Assembly: GCA_050180705.1 (NCBI GenBank)
Contig: JBFXDX010000004.1
Location: forward strand, 186,001-250,000
Origin: SB25 sp050180705
GTDB taxonomy: Bacteria > Bacteroidota > Bacteroidia > Bacteroidales > Tenuifilaceae
Direction: 5' to 3'
Length of the DNA stretch: 64,000 bases
A program made the position numbers and the translations under genes. The notes beneath the pieces are model-generated. The model searched no databases. It had not been told where the DNA came from and saw only the letters and a list, made by a program, of their open reading frames with translations. Below are positions 1-11,000 of this stretch, piece by piece (the stretch's first letter is position 1; each line of letters starts with the position of its first letter).

Positions 1-525
1 GTCGACAACTTTGTCAACTCATTTTTAAGCCACTTCGTGAGCAACCCTAGCTGGAAATTCGATGCAGAACATGTCACTGTAATTAATGCAGGTACCATTA
101 TAGCATTACAATTGGTTATATCATCAATAGTTAAAAATACAAAAGCGCTACCAACCATGATTACCGGAATTGGTCTAGGAACCATTGGAATGGGGATTTT
201 GGCGATTTCAAGTAACGCTTGGATATTTATTTTGGGTTTGGTAATCTTCTCGCTTGGAGAGATGACCGCACACCCAAAATTCATCTCCTATATTGGATTA
301 ATTGCTCCGGAAGATAAAAAAGCGTTATACCTTGGATACTCGTTCCTTTACGGTGTTATAGGAAGCGGAATTGGTGGAATACTGGGCGCACACACCTATG
401 TTAAATTTGTAACCAAAATGGGAAAACCTGGACTTCTCTGGTTTATGTTCAGCCTAATTGGTGTTGCAACAATGCTTGGACTATATCTGTTTAACAGATA
501 TTTAGCACCTAAAAAGAATATATAA
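1..525 (+). CDS. MFS / POT-type peptide transporter, C-terminal fragment
   Basis: The reading frame is open from base 1, so the gene starts outside the window and only the last 174 codons are seen. The visible part has several hydrophobic helices separated by short polar loops, with the loop GEMTAHPKFISYIG followed by LIAPEDKKALYLGY. This resembles the C-terminal half of proton-dependent oligopeptide transporters of Bacteroidota, which are inner-membrane 12-14 helix proteins importing di- and tripeptides with protons. The internal ATG at about position 96 is not a start, because coding similarity continues upstream of it. A hairpin terminator follows. The substrate is inferred from the family only. 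Confidence 0.75.
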   Translation, partial: VDNFVNSFLSHFVSNPSWKFDAEHVTVINAGTIIALQLVISSIVKNTKALPTMITGIGLGTIGMGILAISSNAWIFILGLVIFSLGEMTAHPKFISYIGLIAPEDKKALYLGYSFLYGVIGSGIGGILGAHTYVKFVTKMGKPGLLWFMFSLIGVATMLGLYLFNRYLAPKKNI

Positions 526-557
526 GGAATTACTTGATCATAATTCTAATTTCTTAC

Positions 558-594
558 AAAAAATCCATCCTCATTAAAATGAAGATGGATTTTG
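558..594 (+). terminator. Rho-independent terminator after the MFS transporter
   Basis: Inverted repeat AAAATCCATC (560-569) and GATGGATTTT (584-593), with inner pairing TCATT/AATGA, followed by T-rich sequence. It lies between the convergent ends of the transporter and the sensor kinase, and the A-run on its left may let it work on both strands. Confidence 0.7.
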
Positions 595-636
595 CATTTA
601 ATCTCCCAATGTATCAAGGATTTTATTGTGCAACAA

Positions 637-3600
637 CTACACCTCTTCTTTTTTCGCCAAAGGCAACTCAACTGAGAAGGTAGTGCCTTCTCCTACCTGA
701 GTTCGAACCTTAATGTTACCTCCAAAACCATGAATAATCTCCCGGGTTATTGCTAATCCCAAACCGGATCCTCCTGACTTTGTTGTAAAGTTAGGCGTGA
801 AAAGTTTTGCAAGAACATCATCAGGAATACCAATTCCATTGTCCGATACTTCAACCTTAACCACAGTTTCACTACTAAATAGAATAGAGATTCCAATCTC
901 TCCCTGCATTCCTTTTTCGATAGCTTGGATCGCATTTTTAACTAGATTGTTGAATACTCGCAACAGTTGGTCGCGATCGGCCATTACTATTGGCTCATAA
1001 CTCAAACTATTAGTAAATGTGAATGTCATGCTCTTGTACCCCGAGTAAAGAGTTACAATATCGGAGAGCAATTTGTATAGATTCACCTGACTAATATTGG
1101 ATGTTGGAAGTTTTGCAAACGACGAAAACTCATTGGCAATACTTGTTAAAGAATTAATTTGCTCCACTAAAGACTCCGAGAATCGCTCGAATCGTTGATC
1201 CCAATCTGGTACACAATCCTTTTTTGCCTTAACCAAATATTGTAAACTGAGTTTCATGGGCGTTAGCGGATTCTTAACCTCATGCGCTATTTGCTTGGCC
1301 ATTTCGCGCCAAGCACTTTCGCGCTGACTTCGGGCCAACTCCTTGGCGCTCCATGCTAACTCATCAACCATTCTGTTATACTCACGAATTAACTGACCAA
1401 CCTCATCGTTACCACTATAGTTAATCTGCTCATTATTTCCCGCTATGTTAACCATACTTATTCGCTCACGAATCAATTCTAGCGGTCGAGTTATTTGCCC
1501 CGAAATTAAAAGTGCTACAACAATGGCTAACAGAGCCAATAGGGCATAAATATTGATGATCGCAACAATAATAGAGTATAGCTCACTCCGTAATTCCTCC
1601 TGTTTCGTAAAATAGGGCAGATTTAAATATGCAATAGTTTTATTATTCTGTCCAATAATTGGTACATATGCGCTCAGAAATGTCATTCTACCAATATTCT
1701 CGGTATTAACAAACTTTGGACTATGCATATAAGCCATTGCATTCCATGCTGCTGGATTCATTCGTCTTCCAAGCAACTGTTTCTCGAACATTTCTGGTCG
1801 CGAAGTAGCCTTTAGCACTCCTGAAATATCATATATATTAATGTCGGTATAAAAAATATTGGATAACTCAATAAGTCTATCGGTTAACCTATCGATATCC
1901 TTACCGGAATTATTAATCAGAAAAATATCCCGATCTAACTCAAACATCACAGACATGAGTTTCTCGCTCAAATTCTTCTCATTGCGCAAATTGAAACTCT
2001 TAATATTATAAAGAATTGTTGCTGCGGCAACCATTACCATCGACAGGATTATTATCAAACTAATAGCCCAACTAATTCTATTCTTAAAACTAGGATTTGG
2101 CGACCGAAGCTGAACTGGAAACTTTGCCCACTTCATCAGTATAAATATCACCACAAAAAAGAATATCAGGTTATATGCGAATGATGCCGTGGTATTTAAT
2201 GCATCCTCTCTAGGCTTACTAAGAATAACGGAATCCTCCTTATTGGGATGATATACCAAATGATTATACCCCATGTAATTATAAAGATCATATGACGATT
2301 CTTTAAAATTTACAGAGTCTAACTTCGTTTTATAAGGAAAACTTCCGGCCTGTGTAATTAACGAGCCCTTATGGTACTTTGCCCAAGAATAGCCTTTTAG
2401 CATTGGTTGCATTCCCCTACCCTCTATCAAAAGTTCTGGATATCCCAACAACTCCCAACTTGGTCGGCTATCAAGTTCAATGTATAAGTTACGAAGTTCA
2501 TCGCCATATCTGTAACCAATTACACCAATATAGCTGATGGAACCATTCTGAAGGTTTAGGTAAAAAAATCTTGACGAAGGAATTAGTATGCCATACTTAT
2601 CTATTAATCCATTAAAAAACTGATTACAATTCACAGTGTTGCCCGCATCCATGGTAATAACCGAATTCGACAAACACACTGTAGCTCGAAGTTGATATCT
2701 ATTTAAGTAATTTTTGAAGTACTCTTTTCGAAGATGATCGTACAATGCTACATTGTAATTATCAATGTTCCGAATGTACTCCCTCACCAGAGTATCGGTA
2801 AGTAACTTATGGTAAAGTGGCGTAATAAGCATCTCTGCAACAGGATCGCGCTCGGAACTAAGATTTATTGCCAACACTTTTCGAATATCCTCCTCTTTTT
2901 GAAATGAGAAATCGGAAACAGTAACCACAGAATAAACCGACAAAACACTAATAATGACAATAAAGGCTCGGAGATTTATAATTTCACGCTTTGTGTACTT
3001 CAAGAAGATAAATATTCCTAGAGTAAGAATAGCCCACAACCCACCATAGATAGTAGGAATAACCCCAACTATAACTAAAAAAATAGCCACAAGCAAGACT
3101 CCTACACCTAAGTGTATTAAAACACCCTTTAACTTTAAACTATGAAAAAAAAGTTTTAGCCAAGTGTTACTTATCAAGAAAGTGGAGACAACCCACAACG
3201 CAATGGAAAAATACCCCACAATAGAGTATAAGGAAACATTAAATATTCGGTATGTCTCGAGAATTAGCGTAGAATGTAGTATCAACGATTTAAACATCCC
3301 ATCTACCAATACGTACATACCAATAACAATTGGTGCTGTAGCAATTACAAGTATTCTCGAAGAACTATTAATCGTTTTGTATAGCTTGGAGGCATTGATA
3401 AAGATGTAGGCCGCGCAAATAAAAATAAAAATTGAGTTAACCAAAAAATCGCCTAAAGATGAATTAAACACAGAATTGGCGAAAAGCTGTGGGCCAAAAA
3501 ACTCTCCATCTGTTTTTAATGGAATTGTAAAATAAATACTAATGATGCGAATCAGGATTATAACGCCAATAAAGCCAAATACCTTAAGAACAACCCTTTT

Positions 3601-4302
3601 ACGAAAGATATTTAATCCAAAAAATAAGTATATGCTAATGATAATCAGAACAAAACTAACCCACTGTACAATTGGTTTCGAAACGGCTATTGTACTTCTT
3701 CGGTAAGAATCGACTGGAACAAGATAAAAATTAGTAACACTATTAGCCCTTACAGGAATCCCATTATACACAAGTTTCAATGAGACCTTATAATCGCGAA
3801 GCCCACCATAAGCAGGTTCAAACGTATTTTTTAAATATTTATTCTGATATGGATACTCCGAACACAAATGGTTAAGGATAAGTATTCGGTTTTTTCCACG
3901 CTTAATCCATTGTGAAAAGAAATAATCGCTCTGTATCTTTTGCAGAGCAATGTCTAACGTATCGAACTTTACTCCCGAGATATCTATTTTTGAAGACCAA
4001 TAGCATAGCGTATCACCTCGGAATAAGAAAAACTGAACACCCTCGGCTTTTAGCTTATCCTCAAAATAATCAACACCATTTTCGAATAATTCTGAAGGAC
4101 AGTCTTCTTTGGTTTCCTCAAAAAAATTTAACGCTAACTCTCTCGACTTTTTGAGTTCTCGTTCAATTCGTCGCTCTAGTTTAGCTGTGTTCGGCTTATC
4201 CAACTGAATTCCAGGAGCAAAATGCGGAGCAAATTCGGAAATACATATCAAAACAGCCGCTGCCGAAAGCGTAAGAAGTATTGCTATTAACCGTTTGCTC
4301 AT
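637..4302 (-). CDS. Large membrane sensor histidine kinase, NtrY-like
   Basis: A 1221-residue inner-membrane histidine kinase. The N-terminus has a membrane segment, then an extracytoplasmic region, a block of hydrophobic helices (about residues 215-460), a second large extracytoplasmic region and a further helix (about 700). A third sensor segment leads to a transmembrane helix (about 905-930) and a HAMP-like linker. The kinase core has the H-box AHEVKNPLTPMKLSLQYL, then the N-box NNLVKNAIQAI and the G-boxes DNGIGIP and GSGLGLAI. The H-box wording with KNPLTP is typical of NtrY-type kinases. ATG at 4302 is chosen because the upstream alternative is TTG. No response regulator is adjacent, so the partner and signal are unknown. 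Confidence 0.85.
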   Translation of the reverse strand: MSKRLIAILLTLSAAAVLICISEFAPHFAPGIQLDKPNTAKLERRIERELKKSRELALNFFEETKEDCPSELFENGVDYFEDKLKAEGVQFFLFRGDTLCYWSSKIDISGVKFDTLDIALQKIQSDYFFSQWIKRGKNRILILNHLCSEYPYQNKYLKNTFEPAYGGLRDYKVSLKLVYNGIPVRANSVTNFYLVPVDSYRRSTIAVSKPIVQWVSFVLIIISIYLFFGLNIFRKRVVLKVFGFIGVIILIRIISIYFTIPLKTDGEFFGPQLFANSVFNSSLGDFLVNSIFIFICAAYIFINASKLYKTINSSSRILVIATAPIVIGMYVLVDGMFKSLILHSTLILETYRIFNVSLYSIVGYFSIALWVVSTFLISNTWLKLFFHSLKLKGVLIHLGVGVLLVAIFLVIVGVIPTIYGGLWAILTLGIFIFLKYTKREIINLRAFIVIISVLSVYSVVTVSDFSFQKEEDIRKVLAINLSSERDPVAEMLITPLYHKLLTDTLVREYIRNIDNYNVALYDHLRKEYFKNYLNRYQLRATVCLSNSVITMDAGNTVNCNQFFNGLIDKYGILIPSSRFFYLNLQNGSISYIGVIGYRYGDELRNLYIELDSRPSWELLGYPELLIEGRGMQPMLKGYSWAKYHKGSLITQAGSFPYKTKLDSVNFKESSYDLYNYMGYNHLVYHPNKEDSVILSKPREDALNTTASFAYNLIFFFVVIFILMKWAKFPVQLRSPNPSFKNRISWAISLIIILSMVMVAAATILYNIKSFNLRNEKNLSEKLMSVMFELDRDIFLINNSGKDIDRLTDRLIELSNIFYTDINIYDISGVLKATSRPEMFEKQLLGRRMNPAAWNAMAYMHSPKFVNTENIGRMTFLSAYVPIIGQNNKTIAYLNLPYFTKQEELRSELYSIIVAIINIYALLALLAIVVALLISGQITRPLELIRERISMVNIAGNNEQINYSGNDEVGQLIREYNRMVDELAWSAKELARSQRESAWREMAKQIAHEVKNPLTPMKLSLQYLVKAKKDCVPDWDQRFERFSESLVEQINSLTSIANEFSSFAKLPTSNISQVNLYKLLSDIVTLYSGYKSMTFTFTNSLSYEPIVMADRDQLLRVFNNLVKNAIQAIEKGMQGEIGISILFSSETVVKVEVSDNGIGIPDDVLAKLFTPNFTTKSGGSGLGLAITREIIHGFGGNIKVRTQVGEGTTFSVELPLAKKEEV

Positions 4303-4352
4303 GGACAAAAAATTTTAAATGCTTCGTTTTGCAACAAAAATCAGGCCTTAAT

Positions 4353-4826
4353 TTAAGGATGGTGGTATGGTTCTCCCTTTATAATTGTGAACGCTCTATA
4401 CAACTGCTCAATAAATACTAACCGCACCAGTTGATGAGAGTATGTAAGTTGCGATAACGAGATTTTTGTATGAGAAACTGCTTTAACCTTTTCGGAGAAA
4501 CCGTAAGGTCCGCCTACCACAAAACAAATATCACGCAGACCAGTGACCATCTTTTTTTCAATAAACTTCGAAAACTCAATGGAATTGAACTCCAGTCCAT
4601 GCTCATCAAGAAGTATCACCTCCTGCACATTCTGAATTAACGGTAAAATACTTTCAGCTTCCTTCTGCATCTGAACATCAACAGACATCGACTTAGTATT
4701 ACGTAATTCTGGAATAATTTTTATTTCAAACTTACAGTATCTTGATACACGCTTAGTATATTCATCAATCGCTTTCACAAAATAGTCCTTATCGGTTTTG
4801 CCAACAAGAATTAAAATAATCTTCAT
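4353..4826 (-). CDS. rlmH: 23S rRNA pseudouridine-1915 N3-methyltransferase RlmH
   Basis: A 157-residue SPOUT methyltransferase that uses S-adenosylmethionine to methylate pseudouridine 1915 in helix 69 of 23S rRNA on the assembled 70S ribosome. Length matches the family (about 155). The N-terminus MKIILILVGKT, the middle stretch LLDEHG, and the knot region FVVGGPYGFSE with the C-terminal HQLVRLVFIEQLYRAF and EPYHHP are all RlmH signatures. The frame is open upstream to 4865, but the ATG at 4826 fits the family N-terminus exactly. It is divergent from the DUF4783 gene and lies just upstream of the kinase on the same strand. Confidence 0.96.
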   Translation of the reverse strand: MKIILILVGKTDKDYFVKAIDEYTKRVSRYCKFEIKIIPELRNTKSMSVDVQMQKEAESILPLIQNVQEVILLDEHGLEFNSIEFSKFIEKKMVTGLRDICFVVGGPYGFSEKVKAVSHTKISLSQLTYSHQLVRLVFIEQLYRAFTIIKGEPYHHP

Positions 4827-5048
4827 AGGATATAACTTGATATAATTTTGACGTTGTATTAACAAACATTAAAATTAGGTATTTTGACAAATACGGCATA
4901 ACTTTACCCAAGTTTTGTAGTATAATTGTCCTAAAAGGAACAATAACAGTCTGAAAAATATCATTTTTTCAGTATCTTTTTGGCTTAAGGTTTGTTGCTG
5001 TATTTTACTTTGTGGGAATTTGCATTGTAAAACATAAATTTTAACAAC

Positions 5049-5489
5049 ATGCAAAAAATGAGAAAGATGATAAAATTAAAGGTTTACTTACTAACATTTT
5101 TTCTGTTGACAATCTCAACAGCCAATACGCTTATTAGCGAGCAGGATCCAAATGAAGTGATTAAAAAGGCTTCGGAAGCAATACAGAGTGGTAACGCCGA
5201 ACTCCTTTCGAAAAACTTCTATAAAACGGTAGAAATTGAAATTCTTGGTGAAGAAAATTTCTACAGCCAATCACAGTCGATACAACTAATGAAGAATTTT
5301 TTTGAAAAAAATAAACCAGTTAAATTTACTATAAGCCATCAGGGCGTTAAAGATTTATCGGCATTCGCAATTGGAAAACTACAAACAAAAAGCGAAATAC
5401 TACGCGTCTCAATCTTTCTAAAAACGGAGAATGGACAATCGTACATACACCAACTCCGGATAGAAAAAGACGACGAAAGTAGCAACTAA
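5049..5489 (+). CDS. DUF4783 small exported protein
   Basis: A 146-residue protein with an N-terminal signal peptide (basic start, then a hydrophobic stretch LLTFFLLTISTA) followed by a small alpha-plus-beta domain resembling DUF4783, found across Bacteroidota next to nadC. The body reads like an NTF2-like fold: a helix DPNEVIKKASEAIQSGN, then strands carrying SKNFYKTVEIEILG. Function is unknown for the family. It is followed after about 100 bases by nadC on the same strand and likely shares its transcript; the upstream gap to rlmH holds the divergent promoters. Any of three closely spaced ATG codons could be the start. Confidence 0.8.
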   Translation: MQKMRKMIKLKVYLLTFFLLTISTANTLISEQDPNEVIKKASEAIQSGNAELLSKNFYKTVEIEILGEENFYSQSQSIQLMKNFFEKNKPVKFTISHQGVKDLSAFAIGKLQTKSEILRVSIFLKTENGQSYIHQLRIEKDDESSN

Positions 5490-5591
5490 TAAGTTTAAAG
5501 TTAAATGGCAAAATACCCATTTTAAAAAGTATGCAAAAAGCAACAACCTACAGGTTTTTCGCTGCCAATAAATTGACAATCAATCATTAAT

Positions 5592-6437
5592 ATGAATTAC
5601 GAGCCTTTTATTAATTCGCTAATCGATTTGGCAATCGCTGAAGATATTGGCGATGGTGATCATTCCTCGCTCTCCTGCATCCCTAAGGATGCTAAAGGTG
5701 GAGTTCAACTAAAGATGAAACAACCTGGAATTATAGCAGGTGTTGAAATCGCAGAAAAAATTTACCATCGACTCGATTCTTCGGTCACTTACAAGGCTTT
5801 TAAAAATGATGGAGAAAAACTCTCCATCGGCGATATAGTATTTCATGCAGAAGGAAATACGCACACGCTACTACAGGCAGAACGTATTGTTTTAAACGTT
5901 ATGCAACGAATGAGCGGCATTGCAACACAAACCCGCGAGTACGTAAAACTTTGCGAAGGAACTTCGGCAAAGGTACTTGATACGCGTAAGACTACCCCTG
6001 GAATGCGAGTTTTCGACAAAATGGCTGTTAAAATTGGAGGTGGTCACAACCATCGCATGGGGCTTTTCGATATGATTATGCTAAAGGATAATCATATTGA
6101 CTTTGCAGGAGGCATTGTTAACGCTATAAAAAAAGCAAACGACTATATTGGCGAAACTGGGAAAAAACTTGCAATTGAAGTAGAAACTCGATCACTAGAA
6201 GATATAGAGAAGGTTCTTGCAATAGGTGGAGTCCAAAGAATAATGCTAGACAATTTCTCCATTGAAGAAACCAGTAAGGCTGTAAATCTGATAAATGGTA
6301 AATTCGAAACCGAATCGTCGGGAGGTATTACCCTTGATACAATTCGAGATTATGCCCTTTGTGGAGTTGACTATATCTCAGTTGGAGCAATAACACATCA
6401 GATTAAAAGCATAGATATGAACCTGAAAAAGGTTTAA
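5592..6437 (+). CDS. nadC: Nicotinate-nucleotide pyrophosphorylase (quinolinate phosphoribosyltransferase)
   Basis: A 281-residue enzyme of de novo NAD synthesis: quinolinate plus PRPP gives nicotinate mononucleotide, CO2 and pyrophosphate in the cytoplasm. Family signatures seen are AEDIGDGDHSS near the N-terminus, LQAERIVLNVMQRMSGIAT, the substrate loop LDTRKTTPGMR with catalytic Lys and Arg, KIGGGHNHRMGLFDMIMLKDNH, and the C-terminal SGGITLDTIRDYA and GVDYISVGAITH. Length is as expected. No nadA or nadB lies in the window. The next gene begins four bases after its stop, so the two are probably co-transcribed. Confidence 0.97.
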   Translation: MNYEPFINSLIDLAIAEDIGDGDHSSLSCIPKDAKGGVQLKMKQPGIIAGVEIAEKIYHRLDSSVTYKAFKNDGEKLSIGDIVFHAEGNTHTLLQAERIVLNVMQRMSGIATQTREYVKLCEGTSAKVLDTRKTTPGMRVFDKMAVKIGGGHNHRMGLFDMIMLKDNHIDFAGGIVNAIKKANDYIGETGKKLAIEVETRSLEDIEKVLAIGGVQRIMLDNFSIEETSKAVNLINGKFETESSGGITLDTIRDYALCGVDYISVGAITHQIKSIDMNLKKV

Positions 6438-6441
6438 ACTT

Positions 6442-7410
6442 ATGTTCAAAAACGCAAAATTTGAATTTATTCCTAGAATAAAGCGCTCCTCAAGGATCAG
6501 CACAAAATGGCTTTTTCGCAAAATTAAACGTTTCACAACACCAGGGTTAAATGGAGTTCCCGTTGTTTCTGTTATAAGGTATTTCTTTAAAGGTATCGTA
6601 AACGGAGCAATTACAACACGAGCATCATCTGTTGCGTTCAGTTTTTTTCTAGCCACAGTTCCAACATTGATATTTATATTTTCGCTAATACCACATATTC
6701 CTGTTTCAAATTTTCAGGCTCAACTTTTATCTGTCATAAAAGGCATAATGCCAATGCATGCATACCAAACCGTAGAGGCTACTTTAATTGAAGTTGTCAC
6801 AACCAAAAGTACGGGACTGTTATCGTTTGGTTTTTTGGCTGCTCTTTTCTTTAGCCATAATGGAGTAAGTTCTCTAATAGATGCATTTAATGCCACTTAC
6901 CATGCCATCGAAACTCGAAGTTTTATTCAGCAACACATAATAGCGTTTTTACTAACCATTATTTTGCCATTGATTGTTATTGTTGGTGCCGCTCTTATAT
7001 TTTTCAGCGAGTACTTTATGAACCTTTTGCTCGATTGGGGGTTAATAAAACTAAAAGCAACTATGACAATTTTGTTGATTGGCAAATGGATTTTAGTGGT
7101 TGTAATATTCTTTATAGGAATATCAACAGTTTACTATTTAGCGCCAGCCCAAAAAGAAAAGTTTAGATTCTTCTCGCCAGGCGCTCTACTTGCGACTGTT
7201 CTTATAGTTATTACATCGCTTGGTTTTTCATATTACGTAAATCAATTTGGTCAATACAACAAGTTTTATGGTTCTTTAGGAGGATTAATTGTTTTTCAAA
7301 TCTGGCTTTATTTCAATGCGTTTGGATTGATTTTAGGATTCGACCTAAATGCAAGTATTCGCACTGCAATAAATAGCCACCATACTAAAATCGATCTTCA
7401 AATAGAATGA
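6442..7410 (+). CDS. YihY / virulence factor BrkB family membrane protein
   Basis: A 322-residue inner-membrane protein with about six hydrophobic helices. Landmarks of the YihY (formerly RNase BN) family are the N-terminal TRASSVAFSFFLATVPTLIF, the conserved FLAALFFSHNGVSSLIDAFNATY, LAPAQKEKFRFFSPGALLAT, and the last helices around SLGGLIVFQIWLYFNAFGLILG. Despite the old name it is not a ribonuclease, and the function of the family is unsettled. It starts four bases after nadC and its stop overlaps the pdxH start in an ATGA, which suggests translational coupling. Confidence 0.9.
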   Translation: MFKNAKFEFIPRIKRSSRISTKWLFRKIKRFTTPGLNGVPVVSVIRYFFKGIVNGAITTRASSVAFSFFLATVPTLIFIFSLIPHIPVSNFQAQLLSVIKGIMPMHAYQTVEATLIEVVTTKSTGLLSFGFLAALFFSHNGVSSLIDAFNATYHAIETRSFIQQHIIAFLLTIILPLIVIVGAALIFFSEYFMNLLLDWGLIKLKATMTILLIGKWILVVVIFFIGISTVYYLAPAQKEKFRFFSPGALLATVLIVITSLGFSYYVNQFGQYNKFYGSLGGLIVFQIWLYFNAFGLILGFDLNASIRTAINSHHTKIDLQIE

Positions 7411-8051
7411 TACCTGTTGATATTGCTAAATTACGTAAGGAGTACTCTCTAAAATCGCTGAACGAAGCAAGTGTAAGCAAAAATCCATTTATGCTGTTTG
7501 AACAATGGCTAAATGAAGCCATTGTTGCAGACTTGCCCGAACCCAATGCAATGACTCTTGCAACATCGAGTTTTGAAGGAAAACCATCGGCACGAGTTGT
7601 TCTTCTTAAACAATTCACCATCGAGGGATTCTCGTTTTTTACTAACTACGAAAGTCGTAAAGCAAAGAATCTTTTACAAAATCCTTATGCAGCCTTAGTT
7701 TTTTACTGGTCGGAGTTAGAACGCCAAGTAAGAGTCGAAGGTAAAGTGTCTAAAGTAAACGATAAGGAAAGCGATAAATACTTCAACACCCGTCCCGAAA
7801 AAAGTAAAATTGGAGCATGGGCTTCACCTCAAAGTAAGGTAATTCCAAGTAGACGATACCTTGAAAATCTCATGACAGACTACGAGGAAGAATTTCAGAA
7901 AAAAAATGTGGTACGTCCCAAAAATTGGGGTGGATACATACTACAGCCTTCGCTTGTAGAATTCTGGCAAGGGCGTCCAAACCGTCTTCACGACAGAATT
8001 CAGTACACCTTCGTAAACGAAAGATGGATCATTGAGCGACTAGCTCCCTGA
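7407..8051 (+). CDS. pdxH: Pyridoxamine 5'-phosphate oxidase
   Basis: A 214-residue FMN-dependent oxidase that converts pyridoxine or pyridoxamine 5'-phosphate to pyridoxal 5'-phosphate. Signature stretches are NAMTLATSSFEGKPSARVV, LLKQFTIEGFSFFTNYESRKA, LVFYWSELERQVRVEG, the STOP-like SKIGAWASPQS, and the C-terminal WGGYILQPSLVEFWQGRPNR with HDR. Length is normal. It overlaps the preceding gene by four bases (ATGA) and ends 12 bases inside the 3' end of the convergent hybrid kinase gene. Confidence 0.97.
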   Translation: MIPVDIAKLRKEYSLKSLNEASVSKNPFMLFEQWLNEAIVADLPEPNAMTLATSSFEGKPSARVVLLKQFTIEGFSFFTNYESRKAKNLLQNPYAALVFYWSELERQVRVEGKVSKVNDKESDKYFNTRPEKSKIGAWASPQSKVIPSRRYLENLMTDYEEEFQKKNVVRPKNWGGYILQPSLVEFWQGRPNRLHDRIQYTFVNERWIIERLAP

Positions 8052-11000
8052 TATGATCGACGACGGGTTGTTGTTGAGCAACCTATGAATTTTACCATAC
8101 AATGCTTCAGAGTCAAGTGGCTTTGTAATGTAATCGTCGCACCCACTGGCAATACTCTTGTTTAGTTCAGACTGAAGAGCATAGGCTGTTTGAGCAATTA
8201 TAGGCATATTGGGTTTAACCCTTTTAAATTCCAGCGCTAGATTATATCCATCAGAGTCGGGAAGTCTTATGTCGAGCAGTACCAAATCGATACTCTTCTC
8301 CTGCTTGAAAAGTTTTCGGGCTTCCTTTGCCGACGTTGCAAAAATTAGTTTAGCACCTGTTCGCTCAAGTATCCTTTCAAAATATAATCGAATATCCTTA
8401 GTATCCTCTACAATCAGTATAGTTTTTCCTGTAAGTAATAACTCACCATTAATCTGAACAGAAGTCGAGAACATCTGCTTGTCCTCGTCATTAAACTCAT
8501 CAACAACATACGGAATTGTAAAGTAAAACTCTGCACCCTCATTAATTTGACTATCAGCCCAGATATGTCCACCCAGCAATTCAACTAATCCCTTCGAGAT
8601 TGCCAGACCTAAACCAGAGCCGCCGTACACCCTCGAATAGGAATCATCGGCCTGCCTAAAGCGTTCAAAAATCAAATTCAATTTCTCCGACGATATTCCA
8701 ATCCCAGTATCCTTTACAAAAAACTTAATCAGAGACGAATCATCATCAATAATCAACGTGTAACCAAATTTAATACTACCGCTAGGTGTAAATTTAATAG
8801 CATTGCTTAAGAGATTTGTTACTATCTGCTTAATCCGTAACGGATCGGAATAAATTATGAAAGGAGATGTATTTGCTAATTCAGGAGGAAATAACATCGC
8901 TTTTACTTCGCTTTTAAATTTAAGCTGTGATGAGAATATTGTAAATAATTCCTCCATACACTGGTTCAAATCGAAAGGACTTTTAGAAATTCGAAGTTGA
9001 TTCGACTGTATTTTCGAAATGTCTATAATATCCTCTATCAACGATAACAATTGATTCCCGCTATTCTGGATTAAATCAATATACTGCTTTCCTGTTTCTG
9101 TGAGGTGTTCTTCTTCTTTTAATAGTTGAATAAAGCCAAGAACCGCATTCATCGGAGATCGGATTTCGTGACTCATATTGGAAAGGAATGCCGTTTTTAA
9201 CTTATCAGACTCTTCTGCTTTTTCCTTGGCTCTTATTAATTCTTGCTCTGTTTTTTTCCTTTCGGTAATATCATTTGCAATACCAACCATTGCTATAGGA
9301 CAGCCAAATTCATCAAAAACGCTTGAAGTAGACAAACCAATAGGAAAAACAGATCCATCCTTTTTCACATTAATTAGTTCTCCTTTCCAACCAGACTGCA
9401 TTGTTTCAATCATAATCTGATAATCCAACGCACGATCCGAATCGAGGGGCTTTAGTATAGTCGTATTTTTCCCAATGATCTCACTCTGAGAATATCCATA
9501 AATTTGAGTAAATGCTGGATTCACAAAAATTATGTTGTTATCCAGGTCTGTTATAGAAATACTGTCATTAGCATTCATTATGGCTTGAGCAAGCATTCTT
9601 ACATCTTCCTCTATTTTTTTCTGCTGCGTAACGTCGCGCTGTAAAACAAGGTAGGATTCATTTCCAACAGATATAATCCTTGATTCGTAGAAATAGGTTT
9701 TGCCATCAACCTCAATTTTGTGCTCAAATGTTTGCAAAGAATTCAACTCACGACACAGCTCAATTGCCGCTGTAAATTTTGTAAAGGCCTCTTTCGGCAA
9801 ATAATCTCCCAAGAAATTACCAATCTTGTCGACAGATAACTCTGGATAAAAAACTTGCTCACTTGGAGCAAAATCAAGCAATCGCCCCTCCCTTGTAATT
9901 CGGAATAGTTGATCGGGGATTGCCATTATCATAGCTCTAAATTTCTCCTCGCTTTCTTTAAGAATTGCTTCTGCGTTCTTTCTCTCAGAAATATCACGAG
10001 CCATCGCTGTAACAACCTGCAAACCAAAATAATTACCTTTACTTAGAAATATCTCATTGGGTATTACCTGTCCATTTTTCTTAGTTCCCCAAAACTCAAG
10101 TATTTGATTATGTCCTTGGTATGCCTGTTTTATTTTCCGCCTTATCAACGAAATATCATTTAAGTCTTTAACGGCAATCTCATCGGTGGTCATTCCAACT
10201 ATTTCATCCTTTGTATACCCAAACATTTTTTGACCACTCCGATTTACATCTAAAAAAACACCGCTAGAATCGAGAATGCAGATTGCTTCACTGGAATTAT
10301 CAAACAAGCCCCGATAACTTTCTTCACTTTCTCTAATTGCTTTTTCGATTTCTTTTCGTTTACTAATGTCCCGAATAAATACAATTGTAATTATATCTTC
10401 GTGCAAATGAGCCTGATTAACATTAAACTCTACATAAATCAATCCTTTTGTTGGGCTTATAAGGAGCGTTTCATAAATGGATGGCTCGCTAAAACCTTTA
10501 GATCGTCTGTTATAGCGTTCCAATATATGTTCGCGATCGCTTGAATGAATAAATGTCGAAAATAGCTTTCCAATAAACTCCTCACATGAAACAGCAATCA
10601 TCTCAAGAACTCTGGGATTCCCATAAATAATGACTCCATTCTTGATATACATAATCCCATCGTTCGAACGCTCTACCAAAATCTGATATTTTTCCATCGA
10701 TTCAACCAAAGCCTCCTCTGCTTGCTTTGCTCTCGATATATCTGTAGAAACAACCATTATCCCGAAATTTCCATCGGGAAATATTACTCTAGTCTCGTGA
10801 AGTTGAACATACTGTTTACTCCCATCCTTTTTAAAATTACAAACTTCAGTTAACAGAGTTTCACCCTCAAGAATTCTTCTAATATTAATATCAACCTGAA
10901 CAGCCTCATCCTGTGACGCTAAATCGTGAAATCGCATTTTAAGTAACTCTTGAGGTGTGTATCCTAGAATTTCCCCTGCAGCTCTGTTAGTATAAACAAT